64,000 bases of DNA. It comes from an uncultured Clostridium sp. Its GTDB lineage: Bacteria > Bacillota > Clostridia > Clostridiales > Clostridiaceae. The stretch lies in NCBI RefSeq assembly GCF_900769625.1, contig NZ_CAAGHK010000011.1:1-64000 (forward strand). The letters are read 5' to 3'. Each line of letters opens with the position of its first letter. Within the stretch, counting starts at the first letter, position 1. The position numbers were made by a program, and so were the translations under genes. Positions 56,626 through 64,000 of the stretch are shown one piece after another. The notes beneath the pieces are model-generated. The model saw only the letters and a program-made list of their open reading frames with translations. It had not been told where the DNA came from and did not search any database.

Positions 56626-59004
56626 TTAATCTCTTAAAGTAGCTCCTAATTTATGTTCTAAAGCTCTTAATATCTTATCATGAACTTTATTTATATCTTT
56701 ATCTTGTAATGTCTTGTTTGGATCTCTGTATGCAATTGCATAAGCGATGCTCTTCTTGCCTTCAGGAATTTGTGCACCCTTGTAGATATCGAATAATTCA
56801 ACTTTTTCTACTAAGTTTCCGCCAGCTCTTCTTATTGTATCTTCAATTTCCTGAACTAATACAGCATCATCAACAAGTAATGCAATATCTCTTGTTACTG
56901 CTGGGAATTTAGGAAGTGGTTTGTACTTTCTATCCATATCTGCTGCTTCATAAAGTGCATCTAAATTTATTTCAGCTACGTAGCAAGGTACATCTATTCC
57001 ATAGTTTTCAGTTACATCTAAGTGAACTTCTCCTAAAGTAGCAACTACGTTCTTTCCAATTACAACATTAGCTGTTTTTCCTGGATGGTAGCTTACGTTT
57101 TCACTTTCTCTTTCATATTTAACATTTTTGATTCCTAATCCATCAGTAATGTTTTCAACAATACCTTTAAGATCTAAGTAATCACAATCTCCGTACATAC
57201 CTATAGTTAAAATATGTCTTTCAGTTGGAATCTTGTTTTCATCTTCATTTTTAATATAAACTTTACCCATTTCGAATAATCTTACATATTCATTATTTCT
57301 TGAGTAGTTTCTGCTTAAAGATTCCATCATTGAAGGTAATGTAGTAGTTCTCATTACGCTGTAATCTTCACCTAATGGATTTTTTATTCTAACTACGTCT
57401 CTTAATTCACTGTCTTCTGGAAGACATATTTTATCAAATACCTTTGGAGATACGAATGAATAGCTTATAGATTGGTTTAATCCGCTTCCTGTAGCAAGCA
57501 TTACAACTTTATCGTCTAATATTCTCTTTCTGTATTTTGGTTCTCTTCCAGTCGAAACGCTGAATGTTGTAGCAGGAATAACATCATATCCATGAATTCT
57601 AGCAACTTCTTCTGCAATATCTTCTCTTATTGCTATATCAACTCTGAAAGTTGAAGCTGTTACTACTAAATTATCTCCATCAATTTCTGTTGGTAAATCA
57701 ACGCTGTCTAAACATCTCTTCATTTCTTCCTTAGTCAAGTCAGTTCCAAGGAATGCATTAACCCAGTTAGAATCAACTACAACTTTTCCAGCTTCCTTAA
57801 CCTTATTGTAAACATCTATAGTTCCATCTACAACTTCACCACATCCAAGTTCACAGATTAAAGCACATGCTCTATCTATAGCTAATTTAGCTAAGTTTGG
57901 ATCTATATCTTTTTCAAATCTGCTTGATGCTTCACTTCTTAAGACTAAAGCTTTAGAATTTACTCTTATGTTAGTTCCATCAAAGTTTGCAGATTCAAAT
58001 ATAACTTCAGTAGTATCTTCTTTAATTTCTGAGTTTAATCCGCCCATAATTCCTGCAAGACCTACAATAGTATCACTGTCTTTGATACAAAGCATAGTAT
58101 CATCTAAAGTTCTTTCTACTTCGTCTAAAGTAGTGAATTTTTCTCCTGCTTTAGTTCTTTCTACTACTATTTTATTAGTAGAGATTTCTCTTGCATCATA
58201 TGCATGCATTGGCTGACCTAATTCAAGCATAACAAAGTTTGTTATATCAACTATGTTATCTATTGGTCTTATACCAGCTTCAAGAAGTCTTTCCTGCATC
58301 CATCCTGGTGATGGCTGTACTTTTACGTTCTTAACTTTTCTTGCCATGTATCTTAAGCATAAATCATCTTTTACTTCTACTTTTAATTCATCATTAATGT
58401 TTCCAGCACCTGATACCTTGTATTCCATATTAGGCATCTTATATGTAGTTCTTAATGCTGCAGCAGTTTCTCTTGCCATACCAACAATGCTTAAGCAGTC
58501 TGGTCTGTTTGAAGTTATTTCAAAATCTAAAATAGCTTTGTTTAATTTTAATACTTCTTTAATATCAGCACCTAAGACTGTATCTTGAGGCAGTATCATT
58601 AACCCATGTACTGGTTCATCTCCAGCAATTCCCAGTTCTTCTTCTGAACAGAACATACCATTTGATGGAACACCTCTTAATTTACCTTTTTTTATCTTAG
58701 TTCCATCTGCAAGTGTTGAACCGTGTAAAGCTACAGGAACTACATCCTGCTCTTTCATATTTGTTGCAGCTGTAACTATCTGAATAGTTTCAGTTCCAAT
58801 ATCAACCTGGCAAATGCTTAATTTATCTGCATCTGGGTGTTTTTCTATTTGAGTAATCTTACCTGTTACCACCTTATCTATAGTATCACCTTGAATTATT
58901 AATTCTTCTAATTGTGATCCTGTTAAAGTTAATTTATCTCCTAATTCTTTAGGACTTACATTTATATCAACGTAATCCTGTAACCAACTAAATGGTACTT
59001 TCAT
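56626..59004 (-). CDS. pheT: Phenylalanine-tRNA ligase beta subunit
   Basis: 792 aa from the ATG after GAGGAGGAG; upstream in-frame codons are not needed. Domains in order: a short helical start [12 protein letters not shown], an OB-type tRNA-binding domain (about 40-150), B3/B4 with editing residues, B5 domains, a synthetase-like core without catalytic residues, and a C-terminal FDX-ACB anticodon-binding domain ([16 protein letters not shown]). It pairs with PheS as an alpha2-beta2 enzyme. The genes are 69 nt apart, under the T-box at 60237-60470. Confidence 0.97.
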   Translation of the reverse strand: MKVPFSWLQDYVDINVSPKELGDKLTLTGSQLEELIIQGDTIDKVVTGKITQIEKHPDADKLSICQVDIGTETIQIVTAATNMKEQDVVPVALHGSTLADGTKIKKGKLRGVPSNGMFCSEEELGIAGDEPVHGLMILPQDTVLGADIKEVLKLNKAILDFEITSNRPDCLSIVGMARETAAALRTTYKMPNMEYKVSGAGNINDELKVEVKDDLCLRYMARKVKNVKVQPSPGWMQERLLEAGIRPIDNIVDITNFVMLELGQPMHAYDAREISTNKIVVERTKAGEKFTTLDEVERTLDDTMLCIKDSDTIVGLAGIMGGLNSEIKEDTTEVIFESANFDGTNIRVNSKALVLRSEASSRFEKDIDPNLAKLAIDRACALICELGCGEVVDGTIDVYNKVKEAGKVVVDSNWVNAFLGTDLTKEEMKRCLDSVDLPTEIDGDNLVVTASTFRVDIAIREDIAEEVARIHGYDVIPATTFSVSTGREPKYRKRILDDKVVMLATGSGLNQSISYSFVSPKVFDKICLPEDSELRDVVRIKNPLGEDYSVMRTTTLPSMMESLSRNYSRNNEYVRLFEMGKVYIKNEDENKIPTERHILTIGMYGDCDYLDLKGIVENITDGLGIKNVKYERESENVSYHPGKTANVVIGKNVVATLGEVHLDVTENYGIDVPCYVAEINLDALYEAADMDRKYKPLPKFPAVTRDIALLVDDAVLVQEIEDTIRRAGGNLVEKVELFDIYKGAQIPEGKKSIAYAIAYRDPNKTLQDKDINKVHDKILRALEHKLGATLRD

Positions 59005-59073
59005 ATTATTCTCCTCCTCCAGATTAATTAACAATGAACGATTGTCAATTATCAATTTTCAACTATCAATTGA

Positions 59074-60093
59074 TTAAAATTGGTCTAAGAATCTCATATC
59101 ACTTTCGTATAATAATCTTATATCATCTATTCCATATTTAAGCATAACCATTCTGTCTACACCAAATCCAAATGCAAATCCGCTGTACACTTCTGGATCA
59201 ATTCCACAGTTTCTTAAAACCTGAGGGTGAACCATACCGCAGCCTAATATTTCTATCCATCCGCTATTCTTACATACTCTGCATCCTTCTCCTCCACATA
59301 CAAAGCAAGTAGCATCCATTTCTGCAGAAGGTTCTGTGAATGGGAAATGGTGAGGTCTGAATTTAGTCTTAACTTTTTCTCCAAACATCTTCTTAGCAAA
59401 AAGTTCTAAAGTTCCTTTTAAGTCTGCAAATGTAACTCCTTTATCTATAACAAGCCCTTCCATTTGATAGAATATAGGTGAATGAGTTGCATCAACTGAG
59501 TCAGCTCTATAAACCTTACCTGGTGAAATCATCTTTATTGGTGGTTTTTGATTTTCCATAACTCTAGCTTGAACTGGTGAAGTTTGAGTTCTAAGTACTA
59601 TATTATCATTAATATATAAAGTATCTTGTTCACTTCTGGCTGGATGATTCTTAGGAATATTTAAAGCTTCGAAGTTATAGTGATCGTATTCTACTTCTGG
59701 ACCTTCTTCTATTGTAAATCCCATTGAAACAAATATATCCTCCATAGTCTGTAATGTTAAATCAAGAGGATGTCTCTTTCCTATAACCTTCTTCTTTCCT
59801 GGAAGTGAAATATCTATAGTTTCACCTGCTAACTTTTCAGCCTTTTCCTTATTTTTTATTACTGTCATAGCTTCTTCTAATTTAGCTTCAACTGTTGCTT
59901 TAGCTTCATTAACCATTTTACCTACTAATGGTCTTTCCTCTGGTGCTACAGACCCCATACCCCTTAGTATTGTAGTAAGTTCTCCTTTTTTACCAAGGAA
60001 CTTAACTCTTATTTCTTCTAATTCTGAACTTTTAGCTGCTGCTTCAATCTGCTTTAAAGCTAATTCTTGTAGTTCTTGTAGTTTTTCTTTCAT
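59074..60093 (-). CDS. pheS: Phenylalanine-tRNA ligase alpha subunit
   Basis: 339 aa class II synthetase. An N-terminal coiled coil (about 1-90) contacts tRNA. Motif 2 is around [15 protein letters not shown] and motif 3 is [33 protein letters not shown] is another conserved block. A cysteine set [12 protein letters not shown] (about 255-266) is common in PheS and may bind zinc. Starts after AAAGGAG. First gene of the operon with pheT. Confidence 0.97.
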   Translation of the reverse strand: MKEKLQELQELALKQIEAAAKSSELEEIRVKFLGKKGELTTILRGMGSVAPEERPLVGKMVNEAKATVEAKLEEAMTVIKNKEKAEKLAGETIDISLPGKKKVIGKRHPLDLTLQTMEDIFVSMGFTIEEGPEVEYDHYNFEALNIPKNHPARSEQDTLYINDNIVLRTQTSPVQARVMENQKPPIKMISPGKVYRADSVDATHSPIFYQMEGLVIDKGVTFADLKGTLELFAKKMFGEKVKTKFRPHHFPFTEPSAEMDATCFVCGGEGCRVCKNSGWIEILGCGMVHPQVLRNCGIDPEVYSGFAFGFGVDRMVMLKYGIDDIRLLYESDMRFLDQF

Positions 60094-60236
60094 GATTCTT
60101 CTCCTTTCAATAATCTATTCCGTTGATTTAATTATAAGTTAATAGTTAAGAAGTAACATTTATGTATCAGTCTAAATTTCCTATATTTAAAGTTTCAGAA
60201 TTTATTCTAAACAATTAACTAATATAATTTTTAGAC

Positions 60237-60470
60237 AAAAAAAATCGCCCCTATAAAAGGGACGAAATACTCGCGTTACCACCCAAATTGACAGTTTAGA
60301 AAAACTGCCCACCTCAATTTAAATAACGACATTCTATGCCGCCAGGTGCTACTGTTACTTCACATCTAGAACTCCTGAGTGAACTTCACATTTACTTCAT
60401 TTGAAAAGACTTTCAGTCTATTGATCCTTTCTCCCTGAAAACTCCATAAAAGTTACTCTCTCAATCATAG
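60237..60470 (-). promoter_or_regulatory. T-box leader (tRNA-Phe responsive) upstream of pheST
   Basis: The minus strand has the T-box sequence UUGGGUGGUAACGCGAG (near 60272-60288), the bulge that pairs with the tRNA acceptor end. A terminator CGUCCC/GGGGCG (60246-60264) with an ATTTTTTTTG tail follows directly. Upstream stem I regions start near 60470. UUC triplets at 60381-60383 and 60369-60371 are candidates for the Phe specifier. Uncharged tRNA should stabilise the antiterminator and let pheST be read. Confidence 0.92.
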
Positions 60471-60550
60471 TTTTTAATTTATTAAATTAATACAATTAAT
60501 TATACACACAATGAATAAAAATTTCAACCCCTGAAAATAAAATATCGTAG

Positions 60551-61759
60551 TTAACAGTTTTCACTTCCTGCTAAATATCCAGTAGAAAATGCCATCTGAA
60601 GATTATATCCGCCAGTTTCAGCATCAATATCAATTACTTCTCCAGCAAAGTAAAGATTCTTAATTAATTTTGATTCCATTGTAGACGAATTTATTTCTTT
60701 AACACTTACCCCTCCAGATGTAACCTGCGCAGCTTTTATTGTAAGTGTTTCTCTAGCTGTAAGTTTCATTTCTTTTATGTATTCTATAATTTTATTTTCA
60801 TCTTCCTTTTTCAAATCACTTGCTTTAACTTCTGTAAGTCCAAGCAGATTAAATATTTCCTTTAAGAAATTTTGTGGAAGTATTCCCTTTAAATTATTAA
60901 GTACAGTCTTTGAAGGATTGCTTCGTATTATTTCTGATAACTGTTCTTTTGATTTATCACTCATAAAATCAATCTGAACCTGTACTTCCCCATCGCCAAG
61001 TACCTTGTTAATATATGATGAAAGCTTTAACACTCCAGGTCCTGATATTCCAAAGTGAGTGAATATCATGTCTCCTGTTTTCTCAATCTTTCTCTTCTTG
61101 AACTTAGCAGAAATAACTACATCCTTCATAGATACACCTTGAAGTGACTTTACAAATTCCTCTTTTATAACTAAAGGGATTAGTGCAGGGTATATAGGTG
61201 TTATAGTATGACCATATTTCTTTAACACTCCATACATAAAACCATCTGAACCTGTGTTTGGAAAGCTCTTTCCTCCAGTTGTAACTATGACTTTATCTCC
61301 AAACATCTTCTGCCCACCTTCAGTTACAATTCCTTTAACTGTTCCATCTTCTATTATTAAATCTTCAACCTTTGTATTATATTTAACTTTTACATTATTA
61401 GACTTTAAATCATTTTTTAATATTTCAATTACTTCATCAGCCTTATCACTTTTTGTATATATTTTCTGATCAAGCTCTTCTTTATATTCCAGACCATGTT
61501 CTGAAAAATACTCTAAAATAGAATAATTAGAAAAAGTATAAAGAGCGCTATATAAAAACTTATTATTTGTAACAATTTTATCAAAAAATTCTTCAATATC
61601 TCTGTTGTTTGTTATATTACATCTTCCACCGCCAGTAAGCTTAAGTTTTACTCCTATTTCATTATTTCTCTCTATTAAAACTACTTCGTTATTCTTTGAA
61701 CTGCTTAGTGCTGCCATAATTCCAGCAGGACCTGCTCCTACAACAATAACTTTTGACAT
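60551..61759 (-). CDS. BaiN/HI0933-family flavoprotein
   Basis: 402 aa NAD(P)/FAD-dependent oxidoreductase-like protein. The N-terminal dinucleotide fold reads VIVVGAGPAGIMAALSS, and KLKLTGGGRCNITNN is the HI0933 signature. GGKSFPNTGSDGFMYG and the C-terminal FAGEVIDIDAETGGYNLQMAFSTG are also family-specific. Relatives include BaiN, proposed in bile acid metabolism; most are uncharacterised. The ATG follows GAGGTGG. Apparently alone in its unit, after copy C of the repeat. Confidence 0.9.
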   Translation of the reverse strand: MSKVIVVGAGPAGIMAALSSSKNNEVVLIERNNEIGVKLKLTGGGRCNITNNRDIEEFFDKIVTNNKFLYSALYTFSNYSILEYFSEHGLEYKEELDQKIYTKSDKADEVIEILKNDLKSNNVKVKYNTKVEDLIIEDGTVKGIVTEGGQKMFGDKVIVTTGGKSFPNTGSDGFMYGVLKKYGHTITPIYPALIPLVIKEEFVKSLQGVSMKDVVISAKFKKRKIEKTGDMIFTHFGISGPGVLKLSSYINKVLGDGEVQVQIDFMSDKSKEQLSEIIRSNPSKTVLNNLKGILPQNFLKEIFNLLGLTEVKASDLKKEDENKIIEYIKEMKLTARETLTIKAAQVTSGGVSVKEINSSTMESKLIKNLYFAGEVIDIDAETGGYNLQMAFSTGYLAGSENC

Positions 61760-61808
61760 TACTCCACCTCATTACATTTCATTTGTTCTTTATGATTATA
61801 GCACATTT

Positions 61809-61902
61809 AAATATATATATGTTCTAATAAATAGTCTGCATAGCAATAAAAATCCTCTAAGGATTTTCACCAAAATTGTCAATTGTTAATTGCAATATAT
61901 AC
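61809..61902 (-). repeat. Dispersed intergenic repeat, copy C
   Basis: On the minus strand it reads TATATATTGCAATTAACAATTG, split here as TATATATTGCAATTAACAAT then TGACAATTTTGGTGAAAATC, CTTAGAGGATTTTTATTGC, TATGCAGACTATTTATTAG, AACATATATATATTT. The central AAAATCC TTAGA GGATTTT is a perfect hairpin. It appears to be the best-preserved copy. Confidence 0.75.
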
Positions 61903-61923
61903 ATAATACGTGCATAAAATAAT

Positions 61924-62619
61924 TTATGAAAATTCCCCAAAAGTAGAGAAACTTTCAATAATTCCTAAAATAAAAGGCAGACCTGCTTTAAACACAAATC
62001 TGCTTTTTATAAAATGTGGCAGTACTATTGCTACTGTAACTATCTGTCCAAGACCTGTTGCTATTGCAGCACCTTTAATTCCCATAGAAAGAGGGAATAT
62101 ACATACGTAATCAAGTATTATATTTGTAACAGTACCTGACATTGTGGATACCATTGCCAGTTTTGGTCTGCTGTCATTTCTTACAAAACTGTTTAAGGCT
62201 ATCCCAATTAAATTTGCTATACAGAAAAGTGAATAATATCTTAGATATTCAGATGCTGATGATTTTAAATTTTCTGTTGCACCAAGCAATGTTATAATCT
62301 GCTTAGAAAAAATTGAAAAAGCAAGACTTATGCATACACTTAATATTAACAGAAACTTAAATACCTGTCTGAATACTCTTACACCTTCTTCATCATTACC
62401 TGCTCCAAAGTTTTTTGATACAAGAGCTCCTCCACCAACAGCAAACATTGTAGCAATACCGAAAAGCATTATTGTAAGCGGCATTACTATAGTAACTGCT
62501 GCAAGTGCCATATCTCAGACTCCTCGTCCTACAAACATTCCATCAATTATTGTATATAAGGATGATACAAACATAGCCAGTGCTGATGGAATTGCATATC
62601 CCAGAAATTTTTTTGTCAT
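61924..62619 (-). pseudogene. Truncated MATE-family efflux gene with an in-frame stop
   Basis: The start is ATG 62619 with GGGAGAG upstream, giving MTKKFLGYAIPSALAMFVSS. Codon 35 (62515-62517) is TGA, in VGRGV-stop-DMALAAVTIVMP. MATE proteins have Gly there (FVGRGVGDMALAA-like), so GGA to TGA explains it. After it the frame runs 195 codons (GGGALVSKNFGAGNDEEGV) and ends ...STFGEFS at 61924. The family is about 440-460 residues. Thus the C-terminal half is missing and the gene is doubly dead. The right end abuts repeat copy C within 21 nt. Confidence 0.88.
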
Positions 62620-62785
62620 GAATATTTTCTCTCCCTTATTTATATAATATCACTTTAGTAAGTATAAAGTTTATAGTAAGTATAAAGTCAATATCTTTAT
62701 AAAAAATTTCTTAAAAAAATCGAGAACCAAAACTTGATAATTATAAGTAAATATTTTAAAAAATATCTACAAAATAAATTCTTAG

Positions 62786-62803
62786 AAATCCCTTAAGGGA
62801 TTT
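62786..62803. repeat. Perfect 18-bp palindrome, maybe a repeat core
   Basis: AAATCCCTTAAGGGATTT is self-complementary. It is followed by CATCCTTCAACTATCAACTAA, similar in order to copy C (AAAATCCTCTAAGGATTTTCACC..). It might be a degenerate fifth copy or a methyltransferase-gene terminator. Confidence 0.45.
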
Positions 62804-62849
62804 CATCCTTCAACTATCAACTAAACATAGTGTTTATAAATTTTTAAGT

Positions 62850-63635
62850 TTATCTATAAGTGTCCTGTCTTATCTTTTCATACATAATAACAGATGTAGC
62901 TATAGCAACATTTAATGATTCTGCATTTCCTGGCATAGGAATCTTGACCTTAGTATCTGCAAGTTCATATACTTCATCACTTATGCCATTTCCCTCATTA
63001 CCAACTGTTAAAAGCACCTTTCCTCTTAAATCTTCCTGGAAAAAGTCCTTATCTGTATCAAGAGATGTTGCAACTATATTAAAATCTTTATCTTTTAAAG
63101 ATTTTACAAGACTCATATTGTCATCATCATAATGAACAGGAACGTAAAATAATGATCCCATTGTAGAACGTATAGTTTTTTCATTATAGATATCTACAGT
63201 TCCTTTTGTTAAAATCACGCCATCTGCCTTAACTGCATGAGCTGTTCTTATTATTGTCCCAAGATTTCCCGGATCCTGTACTTTATCACATAGCAGATAG
63301 AAGTTTCCACTTAAATCTAATGGCTTTTCATCCATACGTACAACTGCAACTATGCCTTGTGGCTTTTCAGTTGAAATAACTTCATTGAAAAGAACATTTG
63401 CCATTTCATATACTTTTAATGACTCACTCATATATCCTTCAAGGTATGAATCCACCTTTTCTTTTCCATCAGATGTAACTATTAAGTATTCAATATCAAG
63501 TCCTGCCTTAAAGGCTTCCTGTACAAGTCTGAATCCTTCTATTATATATTTATTGTTTTTAGTTCTATGTTTTCTTTCTTTAAGTTTTTTTGTTTCTTTA
63601 AACAAATTATTATCCTTACTTTCAATACAAATCAA
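62850..63635 (-). CDS. TrmH/SpoU-family RNA methyltransferase
   Basis: 261 aa, TTG start after GAGGTGG. N-terminal substrate-binding domain (RTKNNKYIIEGFRLVQEA) then a trefoil-knot SPOUT domain with the three motifs: LLCDKVQDPGNLGTIIRTA, VLLTVGNEGNGIS and KIPMPGNAESLNVAIATSV. It 2'-O-methylates ribose in rRNA or tRNA. RlmB- or RlmB-like target is likely but not determinable. It begins 21 nt after the potassium-transport gene and may be co-transcribed. Confidence 0.92.
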   Translation of the reverse strand: MICIESKDNNLFKETKKLKERKHRTKNNKYIIEGFRLVQEAFKAGLDIEYLIVTSDGKEKVDSYLEGYMSESLKVYEMANVLFNEVISTEKPQGIVAVVRMDEKPLDLSGNFYLLCDKVQDPGNLGTIIRTAHAVKADGVILTKGTVDIYNEKTIRSTMGSLFYVPVHYDDDNMSLVKSLKDKDFNIVATSLDTDKDFFQEDLRGKVLLTVGNEGNGISDEVYELADTKVKIPMPGNAESLNVAIATSVIMYEKIRQDTYR

Positions 63636-63656
63636 AGTTTTTCCACCTCAAGTTTA

Positions 63657-64000
63657 TTAGCATTTTCCTATAACACCTTCAAGTTTACCCAAATCCTGCT
63701 GTGAGCCAAGTGCAACTATAATATCTTTTTCTCTTATTATTTCATCTGCTCCTGGAGATACATTTACGTTTTTGCCATCTTTTATTGCGACAACGTTTAT
63801 TCCATATTTTTTACGTAAATCAAGCTCTTTTAAAGATTTTTGTGTCCATGAATCAAGTGCTTCAATCTCCATTATGCTATATTCTGATGATAACTCAATA
63901 TAATCTAATATATTTGATGAAACAAGATTATGTGCTACTCTTCTGCCCGTATCCTTTTCTGGCATTATGACTTTATTAGCACCTATTTTTGAAAGAACTT
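63657..64000 (-). CDS. Potassium uptake regulatory protein KtrA/TrkA (C-terminal part)
   Basis: Only the last 113 residues are in the window; the start lies beyond 64000. The frame reads VLSKIGANKVIMPEKDTGRRVAHN and then IMEIEALDSW, which leads into an RCK_C domain (NVSPGADEIIREKDIIVALGS). This fits the C-terminal half of a Ktr/Trk RCK regulator, which binds nucleotides and cyclic di-AMP in Firmicutes to gate K+ uptake through KtrB. The partner membrane gene is not in the window. Confidence 0.9.
   Translation of the reverse strand, partial: VLSKIGANKVIMPEKDTGRRVAHNLVSSNILDYIELSSEYSIMEIEALDSWTQKSLKELDLRKKYGINVVAIKDGKNVNVSPGADEIIREKDIIVALGSQQDLGKLEGVIGKC

Noticed and set aside
62515..62517. 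TGA read as selenocysteine in the MATE gene
   Set aside because: No SECIS-like hairpin follows, and the family has Gly there. The C-terminal loss also says the gene is dead.
1..64000. CRISPR array, prophage, plasmid origin, tRNA or rRNA
   Set aside because: No regularly spaced repeats, phage structural genes, replication genes, tRNA cloverleaf or rRNA motifs were seen.

Overview
The window is very AT-rich, has strong AGGAGG ribosome-binding sites, short intergenic gaps and hairpin terminators, and carries gene sets typical of the Firmicutes: YesMN-type sensing, a T-box, an ECF transporter, the DUF711/ACT pair, and UPF-type housekeeping genes. Together with the protein sequences this points to Clostridium sensu stricto or a close relative. 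The species cannot be named from the sequence. Most genes lie on the minus strand.

Layout. 1-92: the 5' end of a group II intron that runs off the left edge. 0.6-5.1 kb: a queuosine-precursor locus (queD, queE, folE, queC, queF). Two near-identical preQ1-I riboswitches, each with its own promoter and downstream terminator, precede queD and queC. 5.4-6.9 kb: a DUF1189 membrane protein, a truncated YgjP-like gene and a small membrane protein. 7.1-20.1 kb: a maltodextrin uptake and debranching locus (sensor yesNM; malE, malF, malG; a second binding protein; a GH133 debranching enzyme; pullulanase). It is partly broken: malF has two single-base deletions, the second binding protein has an amber codon, and the GH133 enzyme lacks about 190 internal residues. 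20.1-26.3 kb: an acetyltransferase, a DNRLRE protein, a four-gene MBOAT/DHHW/GDSL O-acetylation cassette and a lytic transglycosylase. 26.6-30.5 kb: two 3D-domain wall proteins, a shredded TetM-like GTPase and a chemoreceptor. 30.9-34.4 kb: an ECF transporter with a UPF0397 S component. 35-44 kb: yaaA-rnz, small proteins, an isochorismatase-like hydrolase, a thioester-domain protein, exonuclease III, an unusual AAA+ ATPase and a YgiQ radical SAM protein. 44.3-48.7 kb: a cluster of four unfamiliar beta-rich proteins without signal peptides, the best candidate here for something undescribed. 48.9-64 kb: the UPF0210/ACT pair, a heterodimeric ABC exporter, pheST under a T-box, a BaiN-type flavoprotein, a broken MATE gene, a SpoU-type methyltransferase and the C-terminal part of a KtrA/TrkA protein.

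How it works together. The que enzymes convert GTP to preQ1, and the riboswitches should shut queDE and queCF down when preQ1 is plentiful. The sugar locus should import alpha-glucan oligosaccharides and cut alpha-1,6 branches inside the cell, but as written only PulA, MalE, MalG and the regulators are intact. The single-base lesions could be assembly errors and should be checked against reads. A dispersed repeat of about 90 bp occurs in at least four intergenic sites (21.5, 41.8, 50.9 and 61.8 kb) and has no coding explanation. No CRISPR array, tRNA, rRNA or prophage was seen.
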